Shown piece by piece: positions 8,786 through 16,236 of a stretch of DNA of 64,000 nt. The stretch spans positions 310,001-374,000 of the forward strand of contig JARKND010000005.1 in NCBI GenBank assembly GCA_029309925.1, read 5' to 3'. Every line of letters begins with the position of its first letter. Position 1 is the first letter of the stretch. The translations under genes were made by a program, and so were the position numbers. Source of the stretch: Fulvivirgaceae bacterium JP3-4. Its GTDB lineage: Bacteria > Bacteroidota > Bacteroidia > Cytophagales > Cyclobacteriaceae. The notes under the pieces were generated by a model. That model searched no databases and was not told where the DNA came from. It worked only from the letters and a program-made list of their open reading frames with translations.

Positions 8786-9265
8786 ATGATCGTTAAAACA
8801 AAAAATTACAAGCTCGACAAGAAAACGTATATAGGCATTGCACTTAGAAATGTTTTGAAAAAACAAGGTTGGATTGCTGTCTCTGTCGCAGTACTGCTGT
8901 GCCTGATGTACATCTGGGTACCGAGCATCTGGTGGTTCATCGCGGCCTTCGTGGGACTTGGTCTCTATATTCTTTTCTGGTACATCCAGTTCTATGGCGT
9001 CACACAGCTGGAGCAAGGCAAAATGCTGTTTGAAAAATTTTCTTACGAGATCTCCAGTCAGCAGATCATCATGAAGCTCAATCCGCGTGAAGGTATGCCA
9101 TTGAAATGGGATCAGATCACGCGTGCGGAAGCCAGAAAAGATGATTTTGTTTTATTCGTCAACAAAGCGCAGATCATTCACCTGCCACACAAGATCTTCA
9201 ATACCGATAACGAACGAAAATTCCTCGCGAGCATCCTTCGCAACAAAGGGCTGATCAAAAATTAA
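8786..9265 (+). CDS. YcxB-like membrane protein
   Basis: A 159-residue protein with two adjacent transmembrane helices at about residues 30-70 (GWIAVSVAVLLCLMYI and WWFIAAFVGLGLYILFWYI). A cytoplasmic beta-rich domain follows, whose pattern (FSYEISSQQIIMKL, then KWDQITRAEARKDDFVLFV, then HLPHKIF) matches the YcxB-like C-terminal domain. Its molecular role is not established. It lies between nadC and recX in the same direction with short spacers (38 and 17 bp), consistent with one transcription unit, although no functional link is obvious. Confidence 0.7.
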   Translation: MIVKTKNYKLDKKTYIGIALRNVLKKQGWIAVSVAVLLCLMYIWVPSIWWFIAAFVGLGLYILFWYIQFYGVTQLEQGKMLFEKFSYEISSQQIIMKLNPREGMPLKWDQITRAEARKDDFVLFVNKAQIIHLPHKIFNTDNERKFLASILRNKGLIKN

Positions 9266-9282
9266 AGTATTTTCCTGCTTCA

Positions 9283-9756
9283 ATGAAGAAACTGACACCC
9301 GCTGAAGCAAAAGGAAAAATACAACGGTACTGCGCTTACCAGGAGCGCAGTCATCAGGAGGTGCGAGGCAAACTCTTCGAATACGGTCTTTACACAAATG
9401 AAGTTGATGAGCTGATCACCGACCTCATCACCGATGGTTTTCTCAATGAAGAGCGGTACGCCAAAGCTTTTGCAGGTGGAAAGTTTCGCATGAAGAAATG
9501 GGGGCGAATCAAAATCGTCAACGCACTCGAAGCACAGGGTCTGTCGCAGAACTGCATTAAGATCGGACTTAAGGAAATTTCTGCCGAAGATTACGTTTCA
9601 ACCTTGAAGTCGGTGCTGGAAAAGAAAGGCCAGGAGATTGACGAGGAAAATGTTTTCACGAGGCGCGACAGGATCTCAAAGTACGCGATCCAAAAAGGAT
9701 ACGAGCCAGACTTGGTGTGGAAATTATTGAAAGAAATGTTTCCGGATAAGAGGTAG
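9283..9756 (+). CDS. recX: Regulatory protein RecX
   Basis: A 157-residue helical RecX family protein, which in other bacteria binds RecA filaments and limits recombinase activity. It shows the three-helix-repeat pattern: YCAYQERSHQEVRGKLFEYG, then LITDLITDGFLNEERYAKAFAGGKF with the family's FLNEERYA motif, then WGRIKIVNALEAQGLS. The length fits the family. recA itself is not in the window. Its TAG stop codon (9754-9756) overlaps the first unit of a heptamer tandem repeat, and hairpin repeats follow, so the downstream boundary is a repeat-bearing intergenic region. Confidence 0.92.
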   Translation: MKKLTPAEAKGKIQRYCAYQERSHQEVRGKLFEYGLYTNEVDELITDLITDGFLNEERYAKAFAGGKFRMKKWGRIKIVNALEAQGLSQNCIKIGLKEISAEDYVSTLKSVLEKKGQEIDEENVFTRRDRISKYAIQKGYEPDLVWKLLKEMFPDKR

Positions 9757-9789
9757 GTTCCAGGTTCCAGGTGTCAGGTGTCAGGTATC
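9755..9789. repeat. Five tandem heptamers (AGGTNNC)
   Basis: Five consecutive 7-bp units are visible: AGGTTCC twice, AGGTGTC twice and AGGTATC once, followed by AGGCAG. The array begins inside the recX stop codon. Such slippage-prone arrays are variable-number repeat candidates. It lies entirely in the spacer, so copy-number change would not alter RecX. Confidence 0.8.
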
Positions 9790-9795
9790 AGGCAG

Positions 9796-9860
9796 TTTGT
9801 TGGTGGTCACTGCGCGCAAGCTAACGCGCAACACCAACAAAGGCTTGGGCATCTTCACGC
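9796..9860. repeat. Hairpin repeat, copy A
   Basis: Outer arms TTTGTTGGTG (9796-9805) and CACCAACAAA (9832-9841) are perfect complements. Inside them TGCGCG and CGCGCA form a second stem, so the whole can fold into a long hairpin. It is followed by CTTGGGCATCTTCACGC (9844-9860). The same arms and the same 17-mer recur in copy B at 10478-10540, on the other side of the intervening gene. Confidence 0.75.
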
Positions 9861-9914
9861 TAATGGCCAGAGAACACAGGCATCTATACATTCCAACACC
9901 TAGCAATGAAGCCC

Positions 9915-10415
9915 TCATTTAAACATCAAGTATTTTGTCACGTGAACGAAGGTCGAATCCAACTCCTGGATATCAGTCTTTCGACCCAGTAGGTTCAAAT
10001 TAAATACAGATCCACTTGAGACGAGTGCAACTGAATATCCATACACCTCTCTTTCCCCGTTAGTCCTTTCAATTTTAAAAACGAAACCTGTAAAATTCTG
10101 AAACGGCCTTTTTCCAACTTCAATTAATTGACATTCACATTCGGCTGCGAAAACCTTCATAAAACTTTCACGCACTGTTTCAGGACTTTCGGTTGTCTCT
10201 CCTGCTTTCCGTATCGTAAGAAGCGCTTTTGCACCAGATGGCATCTTAATGCTAAAAACATCAAGGTAGGTACCATTGGGGTAGTTCTCCGTTTTTCTCA
10301 CGGTTGTCGAATCAAGTAAAATTACATACTCTCCATTGGTGCCGAGAAAAAACTGAGTTTGTGAAAAAGCACTAGTGCAACTAATTGCAAAAACGAAGGC
10401 CAGCATTTTTTTCAT
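9915..10415 (-). CDS. Hypothetical exported protein
   Basis: A 166-residue protein with a clear signal peptide (MKKMLAFVFAISCTSAFSQ), so periplasmic or outer-surface. I place the start at 10415 because this ATG begins the signal peptide; the frame is open further upstream to 10466. The mature part is a single small domain with alternating strands, and I recognise no family. It contains a CEC pair near residue 100 of the mature protein. It stands alone between copies A and B of the hairpin repeat, so gene plus repeats could be a mobile or recently inserted unit. Confidence 0.7.
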   Translation of the reverse strand: MKKMLAFVFAISCTSAFSQTQFFLGTNGEYVILLDSTTVRKTENYPNGTYLDVFSIKMPSGAKALLTIRKAGETTESPETVRESFMKVFAAECECQLIEVGKRPFQNFTGFVFKIERTNGEREVYGYSVALVSSGSVFNLNLLGRKTDIQELDSTFVHVTKYLMFK

Positions 10416-10477
10416 GATAATGTTCAGCACGAATAGATAATAACTGCTATTTCGCAAACAATACAAGCTCGTGTACG

Positions 10478-10540
10478 TTTGTTGGTGGTCACTTTGCGCA
10501 AGCCTTGGGCATCTTCACGCAGGCCAACAACACCAACAAA
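10478..10540. repeat. Hairpin repeat, copy B
   Basis: Arms TTTGTTGGTG (10478-10487) and CACCAACAAA (10531-10540) match those of copy A exactly. The 17-mer CTTGGGCATCTTCACGC (10504-10520) lies inside the hairpin here but outside it in copy A. It sits immediately after the lptB stop codon (10542), so it could also act as an mRNA 3'-end hairpin. Confidence 0.75.
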
Positions 10541-10541
10541 G

Positions 10542-11297
10542 CTAAAGGTAATTATCCTGCGTATTGATCTTCGCTCTGCGCAGTTCGAAATTCTGGCCGA
10601 GATAAACTTTGCGCACCTGCGGATCATTGGCGAGTTCTTCAGCGGTTCCAGCTTTGAACAATTTTCCATCCACCATCAGATAAGCACGGTCGGTGATCGA
10701 CAGCGTTTCGTCTACGTTGTGGTCGGTGATGAGGATACCAATGTTTTTGCTTTTCAGCCTGGCAACGATGCTTTGAATCTCTTCAACAGCAATCGGGTCG
10801 ACACCTGCGAAGGGTTCATCCAGAAGCACGAAGTTTGGGTTAACCGCGAGAGCGCGCGCGATCTCTGTTCTTCTGCGTTCACCTCCCGAGAGCGACATTC
10901 CAAGATTCTTGCGAACCTTCTGCAGGCTAAACTCCTCGATCAATTCATCCACCTTATCCTTGCGCTGCTGCTTTGTAAAGTCGCGCATCTCCAGAACGGC
11001 CATGATATTTTCCTCCACGGTCAGCTTGCGGAAGACGGAAGCTTCCTGCGCAAGATATCCGATACCTCGCTTTGCGCGCTGATACATCGGCAGCGAAGTG
11101 ATGTCTTCATTCTCGAGGAAAATTTTTCCTTCGTTCGGTTTGATCAGGCCAACGATCATGTAAAAAGTTGTCGTCTTGCCGGCACCGTTTGGTCCGAGCA
11201 GACCCACAATCTCTCCCTGTGACACCTGCACCGACACATGGTTCACCACGGTGCGCACTTTATATTTCTTAATGAGGTTCTCCGCCCGCAGAATCAT
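10542..11297 (-). CDS. lptB: LPS export ABC transporter ATPase LptB
   Basis: A 251-residue ABC ATPase with Walker [10 protein letters not shown], signature [15 protein letters not shown], Walker [20 protein letters not shown] and switch ITDHNV. The combination of GGERRR with the FAGVDPIAV stretch is specific to LptB, the cytoplasmic motor of the Lpt complex that moves lipopolysaccharide to the outer membrane. Its membrane partners LptF and LptG are not in the window. It follows recJ with a 1-bp gap and is probably transcribed from the same minus-strand promoter. A hairpin repeat abuts its stop codon. Confidence 0.95.
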   Translation of the reverse strand: MILRAENLIKKYKVRTVVNHVSVQVSQGEIVGLLGPNGAGKTTTFYMIVGLIKPNEGKIFLENEDITSLPMYQRAKRGIGYLAQEASVFRKLTVEENIMAVLEMRDFTKQQRKDKVDELIEEFSLQKVRKNLGMSLSGGERRRTEIARALAVNPNFVLLDEPFAGVDPIAVEEIQSIVARLKSKNIGILITDHNVDETLSITDRAYLMVDGKLFKAGTAEELANDPQVRKVYLGQNFELRRAKINTQDNYL

Positions 11298-11298
11298 A

Positions 11299-13002
11299 CT
11301 AGTCGAATTTCAGATCTTTAATTCTCAACTGCACGGAAGTCATTCCGTTATAAACATTTTCTTCAATGGTAAATGCCATCCTGAAAGAATCTCCTCTCGC
11401 CACCATCTCGTAATAATCACCAAGGTCGAAACCTACGGCCTGGAAGATACTCTCGCATCCTTCCTGTTTCGCGAGAAACTTAATGTGCCGATCCTTAAAG
11501 CTCGTGAGCGAATTGAAAACATAAACACCTGAAGCTTCAAACACGGGCTTCTGGTTTTCAGGGCCAAAGGGACCCATTTGTTTAAGCACGTTGAGAAACT
11601 TTGGCGTGATCGCATCGAACCTTACCTGCACATCAATATCGATGACAGGAATGAGCATGTCATCTGTGATGGTCGAAGAAACAACTTCTTCAAAGCGCTG
11701 CTGGAAAGCTTCGAGATTGCTGGCATCGAGCGTAAGACCGGCAGCATACTTGTGCCCACCGAATTTCTCAAGCAGGTCGCTGCAGCCCAGAATTGCGTTG
11801 TACAGATCAAACCCATAAACGCTGCGCGCTGATCCGGTGATTTTATTGTTTGATTCGGTTAAGATCACGGTAGGCCTGTAATATTTCTCCACACACCTAG
11901 CAGCAACTATGCCAATCACACCTTTGTGCCATGTATTCTTAAAAAGAACCGTTGACTTTCTCATGGCAACAGCGTTGTTCGTCTCGATCATGGCAATCGC
12001 CTCCTCGGTGATCGAGCTGTCAAACTCCTTTCGCACTTCGTTTTTGAGATTGATCTTCTCGGCAAGCTGCAACGCCTCCGCTTCAGTTTTTGCAACGAGC
12101 AGTTCAACAGCGGCCCGGCCATGCGCCACTCTTCCCGCAGCGTTGATGCGCGGGCCGAGCGTAAACACAATTCCGGAAATGTCGAGATCGCTTTTGAGAT
12201 TGGCTATGTCTTTGAGTGCTTTCAAGCCGGGAAGCGGATTCTCGTTCAGCTTCTTCAGACCAAAGTATGCCAGCACGCGATTCTCATCCACAATGGGAAC
12301 GATATCAGAAGCGATGCTCACCGCCACGAGGTCGAGGTAGTTGAAGAGCTCCTTCTCATCGCGATACAACTTCGCGTAAGCCTGCATGAACTTGAAACCA
12401 AGTCCGCAGCCACTCAATTCGGCACAGGGATATTGGCAATCTTCCTGCTTGGGGTCGAGTACTGCAACAGCGCCTGGAACAGTTTCTTCAGGCAGGTGGT
12501 GATCGCAAATCACGAAGTCAATTCCCTTCTGTGTTGCTACGCGCACCAGCTCAAAAGATTTGATTCCGCAGTCGAGCGCGATGATGAGCGAGAACCCATT
12601 GGCCTCTGCGTATTCAATACCGGCAAGTGAAACGCCATATCCTTCCGCATAACGATCCGGAATATAAATTTCACAACTAGGATAAAACTTCCGGAGGTAA
12701 CTATAAACGAGGGCGACAGCCGTAGTGCCATCGACATCATAGTCTCCGTAGATGAGAATTTTTTCTTCGTTGTCGAGTGCTTTCTTCAGGCGATTGACGG
12801 CCTTGTGCATGTCCTTCATCAGGAAGGGATCGTGCAGGTTGTCGAGCGAAGGTCTGAAGAAATTCCGGGCAGTTTCGAAGTCTTCGATTCCGCGCTGAAG
12901 TAAGATTGACGAGATGAATCGGTTTACATTGATTGCTGCAGAAAGTGCTTCGACTTTTTCCGCAGCAGGAGTTTCCTTATATAGCCACCGCTTCACTATC
13001 AT
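11299..13002 (-). CDS. recJ: Single-stranded-DNA-specific exonuclease RecJ
   Basis: This 5'-3' ssDNA exonuclease acts in recombination and mismatch or base-excision repair. Its 567 residues match E. coli RecJ. The DHH phosphoesterase motifs [12 protein letters not shown] (near residue 80) and [10 protein letters not shown] (near residue 155) hold the metal ligands. [10 protein letters not shown] and the DHHA1 element [12 protein letters not shown] follow, and then a C-terminal OB-like domain. The start ATG shares one base with the stop codon of the upstream collagen-like gene (TGATG arrangement), and lptB follows after 1 bp, so the three genes look co-translated. Confidence 0.95.
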   Translation of the reverse strand: MIVKRWLYKETPAAEKVEALSAAINVNRFISSILLQRGIEDFETARNFFRPSLDNLHDPFLMKDMHKAVNRLKKALDNEEKILIYGDYDVDGTTAVALVYSYLRKFYPSCEIYIPDRYAEGYGVSLAGIEYAEANGFSLIIALDCGIKSFELVRVATQKGIDFVICDHHLPEETVPGAVAVLDPKQEDCQYPCAELSGCGLGFKFMQAYAKLYRDEKELFNYLDLVAVSIASDIVPIVDENRVLAYFGLKKLNENPLPGLKALKDIANLKSDLDISGIVFTLGPRINAAGRVAHGRAAVELLVAKTEAEALQLAEKINLKNEVRKEFDSSITEEAIAMIETNNAVAMRKSTVLFKNTWHKGVIGIVAARCVEKYYRPTVILTESNNKITGSARSVYGFDLYNAILGCSDLLEKFGGHKYAAGLTLDASNLEAFQQRFEEVVSSTITDDMLIPVIDIDVQVRFDAITPKFLNVLKQMGPFGPENQKPVFEASGVYVFNSLTSFKDRHIKFLAKQEGCESIFQAVGFDLGDYYEMVARGDSFRMAFTIEENVYNGMTSVQLRIKDLKFD

Positions 13003-13787
13003 CAGTAATTGTTCTCAAAGAGTATTGTGCCGATGTTGCCCGGACGCCCGTCCTGACCTTCAAGTCCCGGCTCCCCCGCTTTGCCATTGCGCTTATTCGG
13101 AGCGAGTCCCGGTGGTCCGGGATGACCGAGCACGCCACCGTAGCCGAATGTCCCGGCCTTCGTAAAAACTTTCAGGGTTGAGCCCAGCTTCTTGCGTATT
13201 TCACGCGCTTCTTTTCCGCCAAGTGTAAGTATGCCTCCATCGCCACCATTTCCCCCTGCACCGGCATTACCACCATTTCCTCCATTACCGCCACTACAGT
13301 GGTTTGTTCCTGGAGTACCTCCACCTCCGGGCCCGCCATTTCCACCATCTCCGCCATTTCCACCAGAGAGATCAATGGTCAGGCTACCAAATGAATTTAC
13401 TTTATCAATATAAAGAAAAAGTTTGATGCCGGGTGTTCCGTCAAGTCCGCGCTGACCATTTCGTCCGGGCGTTCCATTTTTGCATGGACCGATAGGCGTT
13501 ACGCCTTCCGCACCATCTCTTCCGCGCTGACCGTTCACGCCTTTGCCTTCAATCGAACAACTATTGCCGATAATGACAATTCCTGCCCGAATAAAATTTT
13601 CAGTCTTCAGTGGATTCAGGATAATCTTTGATGAATCCATCATGATAAGCGTGTCAGCAACAATAATATCGGAGGGATTCAGCTTATACACTTCGTTTTT
13701 TTTAATAACCAGCGTTGCTACCCGCACCTGCGCGAAGCCTGCGGCACTGAAGCAAAGCAACGGAATCAAAAAAAATCTAAGCATCAT
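13002..13787 (-). CDS. Exported glycine-rich collagen-like protein
   Basis: A 261-residue protein with a signal peptide (MMLRFFLIPLLCFSAAGFAQ). I use the ATG at 13787 that begins it; the open frame extends to 13982 but that part is not protein-like. After a parallel-beta-like N-terminal part, two Gly-rich stretches appear. One carries G-X-Y triplets of collagen type (GQRGRDG, GRNGQRGLDG, GHPGPPG, GEPGLEGQDGRPG). The other is a GGNGG and GGDGG run in the middle. Cys residues occur in CKNG and NHCSGG. Such proteins are usually surface or matrix components, but the role here is unknown. Its stop overlaps the recJ start by one base, an unexpected partner for a surface protein. Confidence 0.75.
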   Translation of the reverse strand: MMLRFFLIPLLCFSAAGFAQVRVATLVIKKNEVYKLNPSDIIVADTLIMMDSSKIILNPLKTENFIRAGIVIIGNSCSIEGKGVNGQRGRDGAEGVTPIGPCKNGTPGRNGQRGLDGTPGIKLFLYIDKVNSFGSLTIDLSGGNGGDGGNGGPGGGGTPGTNHCSGGNGGNGGNAGAGGNGGDGGILTLGGKEAREIRKKLGSTLKVFTKAGTFGYGGVLGHPGPPGLAPNKRNGKAGEPGLEGQDGRPGNIGTILFENNY

Positions 13788-13831
13788 CGAGGGACCCCCA
13801 AAGATTAAAAAACTATTCCGGATGCCAATAA

Positions 13832-13860
13832 AAAAAGCAGCACTCTCGTACTGCTTTTCT
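13832..13860 (-). terminator. Rho-independent terminator of the coiled-coil/SPOR-like gene
   Basis: On the minus strand AAAAGCAG and CTGCTTTT form an 8-bp stem around a 10-base loop, continuing into a T-run. It lies 19 bp after the stop of the gene ending at 13879. It also separates that gene from the collagen-like gene, whose start is 45 bp further on. Confidence 0.8.
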
Positions 13861-13878
13861 ATAATGCCGGTAGCAAGA

Positions 13879-14523
13879 TTAATTTGTTCCTTCGGTCGGT
13901 GCAGGCTTGTCGCCCACCACGCCTTCGAGAACGTCTTTAATCTCAACACGTGTTCCGTCTCTGTAAGGCACGATCCAGGCATCTTTCACGCCCATCTCGC
14001 GCATATATTTTTTGAAAGTATCTGCTTCCCAATAGTCGCGGAAGATACCGATTGTAATTTTTTGAGGTTCGCCTTCCTTCACTTCGCCACCGAAGTTTGG
14101 ATTGTTCTCAAAGTATTTCGCAAGATCCTTATTCTTGAAAGCACCGATCTGAACTTTGAAGACAACGCCTTTCGAAAAATCCATCGGGTTCACGACAGGA
14201 GTTTCCTTGAGTTGTGCGATTTCTGCGCGTGCAGATGTCAACTGCGTTCTTGATTGATTTAATTGATCTTCAAGATCAGCGATCCGTGCATCCTTATCGC
14301 TTACGCTTCCCTGCAGCTGAGTAAGGCGCTGATTGAGCGAAGTCAGCTGCGATTCGGCAGCCTGTTTATCTTCTGTAAGCTGCTTCAGGTTTGCAGGATT
14401 CTTGGCAAATTCCTTGGCTTTTTTCTTCCACTCTTTTTTCTCTTGTTTAGAAAGCTGAGCATATGAAGCGGTAGTTGAAAAAATTAAAGCCAGACAAAAA
14501 AATACGATGAGTCTGTTATTCAT
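13879..14523 (-). CDS. Exported coiled-coil protein with SPOR-like C-terminus
   Basis: A 214-residue protein. It begins with a signal peptide (MNNRLIVFFCLALIFSTTASYAQ). A Lys/Glu-rich helix and a long coiled coil at about residues 45-110 follow (heptads such as QLTSLNQRLTQLQ and ARIADLEDQLNQ). The C-terminal domain at about 125-200 has the pattern of SPOR peptidoglycan-binding repeats: VVFKVQIGAFKNKDLAKYF, then ITIGIFRDYWEADTFKKYM, then DAWIVPYRDGTRV. Bacteroidota homologues are often labelled Ezrin/radixin/moesin family because of the coiled coil, which is misleading. A role at the cell wall is inferred. It is a single gene with its own terminator. Confidence 0.8.
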   Translation of the reverse strand: MNNRLIVFFCLALIFSTTASYAQLSKQEKKEWKKKAKEFAKNPANLKQLTEDKQAAESQLTSLNQRLTQLQGSVSDKDARIADLEDQLNQSRTQLTSARAEIAQLKETPVVNPMDFSKGVVFKVQIGAFKNKDLAKYFENNPNFGGEVKEGEPQKITIGIFRDYWEADTFKKYMREMGVKDAWIVPYRDGTRVEIKDVLEGVVGDKPAPTEGTN

Positions 14524-14685
14524 ATGTGTTTAGAAATTGTGTTTCGTAAGTCAACTGACTTTGCCACCAACATCACTTTCACCTGCCAGGCAAAATTCAA
14601 TTAAAAGTACAAAGAATTGTTTAAGGTTCAAAGGGGTCGGAATTCCGGGGTCGGTTTTGCTTGCTCCGGACACTCGCGTTGAAGC

Positions 14686-16083
14686 CTAATCCAGGCTTCC
14701 CACCATCTTCTCAGGTCGCACCCACTGATCGAACTGTTCGCTTGTGAGCAATCCAAGTTCAACAGCGGCCTCGCGGAGTGTCTTATTTTCCTTGTGTGCC
14801 TTCTTTGCAATCCTGGCAGCATTCTCATAGCCAATGTGTGTATTGAGCGCAGTGACAAGCATCAATGAGTTTTCAAGATGCTGCTGAATGATGTCTTTAT
14901 TTGGCTCGATGCCCAAAGCACACTTGTCGTTGAACGAAACGCAGGCGTCACCGATGAGTCTTGCTGACTGAAGTACATTCGCTGCGATCACAGGTTTAAA
15001 CACGTTTAATTCAAAGTGTCCGTTGGAGCCTCCTATTGACACCGCAACATCATTGCCGATTACCTGCGCGCACACCATCGTAAGCGCTTCTGGCTGCGTT
15101 GGATTTACTTTACCAGGCATGATCGATGATCCGGGTTCATTGTCCGGGATGAGGATCTCACCAATGCCGCAGCGTGGACCGGAACTTAACATTCGGATGT
15201 CATTTGCAATTTTCATAAGCGCTACAGCTGCGCGTTTCAGCGCACCGGACACTTCAACCATTGCGTCATGCGCAGCGAGTGCTTCAAACTTATTCGGTGC
15301 TGTCACGAACGGCAGACCTGTGAGGTCTGCGATCTTCTTTGCAACAAGCACATCGTAACCTTTTGGCGTATTCAAACCGGTTCCTACGGCAGTACCTCCG
15401 AGCGCGAGTTCGCGTACAGCTTCAAGTGCATTTTTGATTGCCTTCATGCTGTTGTCGATCTGCTGAACGTAGCCGGAAAATTCCTGACCCAGTGTGAGGG
15501 GCGTTGCATCCATGAAGTGGGTGCGGCCTGTCTTCACGATATTTTTGTATTCAGCTGATTTTTTTGCCAGCGTATCCCGCAGCTTTTTCATCCCCGGAAG
15601 GGTAACTTCAACAACCTGTTTGTATGCCGCGATGTGCATGGCCGTTGGGAAAGTATCATTCGAAGACTGAGACTTGTTCACATCATCATTGGGATGAAGT
15701 ACTTTTTTCTCATCAGCAAGTTTTCCTCCATTCACCACATGCGCGCGATAGGCAATTACCTCATTCACGTTCATGTTGCTTTGCGTGCCCGATCCGGTTT
15801 GCCAGATCACCAGCGGAAATTCACCATCGAGTTTACCGGCAAGAATTTCGTCACACACCTTTTCGATGAGTGCCTTCTTTTCCGCAGCAAGCGCACCCAA
15901 TTCGTGATTGGCCTGGGCCGCAGCCTTTTTCAGATATGCAAAGGCGTAGATAATTTCTTTCGGCATGCTTGCCTCCGGACCTATCTTAAAATTGTTGCGT
16001 GAACGTTCAGTCTGCGCGCCCCAATACTTATCGGCAGGAACCTGCACTTCGCCCATGGTATCTTTTTCAATGCGGTAACTCAT
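14686..16083 (-). CDS. fumC: Class II fumarate hydratase
   Basis: This iron-independent TCA-cycle enzyme converts fumarate to malate. The 465 residues match FumC. The superfamily signature [15 protein letters not shown] lies near residue 320. [10 protein letters not shown] near residue 100 and the catalytic region [16 protein letters not shown] near residue 190 are present. The arrangement distinguishes it from aspartase and argininosuccinate lyase ([20 protein letters not shown]). A perfect 7-bp hairpin (GAAGCCT/AGGCTTC, 14681-14699) overlaps the stop codon but has no T-run. Upstream, a minus-strand TATTTTTG at 16107-16114 could be a -7 element. Confidence 0.97.
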   Translation of the reverse strand: MSYRIEKDTMGEVQVPADKYWGAQTERSRNNFKIGPEASMPKEIIYAFAYLKKAAAQANHELGALAAEKKALIEKVCDEILAGKLDGEFPLVIWQTGSGTQSNMNVNEVIAYRAHVVNGGKLADEKKVLHPNDDVNKSQSSNDTFPTAMHIAAYKQVVEVTLPGMKKLRDTLAKKSAEYKNIVKTGRTHFMDATPLTLGQEFSGYVQQIDNSMKAIKNALEAVRELALGGTAVGTGLNTPKGYDVLVAKKIADLTGLPFVTAPNKFEALAAHDAMVEVSGALKRAAVALMKIANDIRMLSSGPRCGIGEILIPDNEPGSSIMPGKVNPTQPEALTMVCAQVIGNDVAVSIGGSNGHFELNVFKPVIAANVLQSARLIGDACVSFNDKCALGIEPNKDIIQQHLENSLMLVTALNTHIGYENAARIAKKAHKENKTLREAAVELGLLTSEQFDQWVRPEKMVGSLD

Positions 16084-16207
16084 AATGATTCGAATTAATT
16101 ACGGGACAAAAATAATCTAAGTATGGCAGCGGGAAAGTGCATCGATCAATTTTTCGGAAATATTCAGGAGCATTCAGCGCGCTGGTGCGGCCCAAAGCAT
16201 TATAAAT

Positions 16208-16230
16208 GAAAAAGCCCGGTTGTCCGGGCC
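16208..16230 (-). terminator. Rho-independent terminator of the PorE-like gene
   Basis: On the minus strand GCCCGG-ACAA-CCGGGC is followed by TTTTT. It begins 6 bp after the stop of the gene ending at 16237, and is a compact strong hairpin between it and fumC. Confidence 0.88.
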
Positions 16231-16236
16231 TTCATA

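Noticed and set aside
10479-11222. 247-codon plus-strand ORF opposite lptB
   Set aside because: lptB on the other strand has all ABC motifs, and this ORF has an unlikely composition and starts in the hairpin repeat.
13543-14253. 236-codon plus-strand ORF across the collagen-like and SPOR-like genes
   Set aside because: It runs antisense through two gene-like frames and the terminator at 13832-13860.
14631-14660. Direct repeat GGGGTCGG around AATTCC as an attachment or regulatory site
   Set aside because: Only two copies of an 8-mer, with no further structure. Too short to claim meaning.
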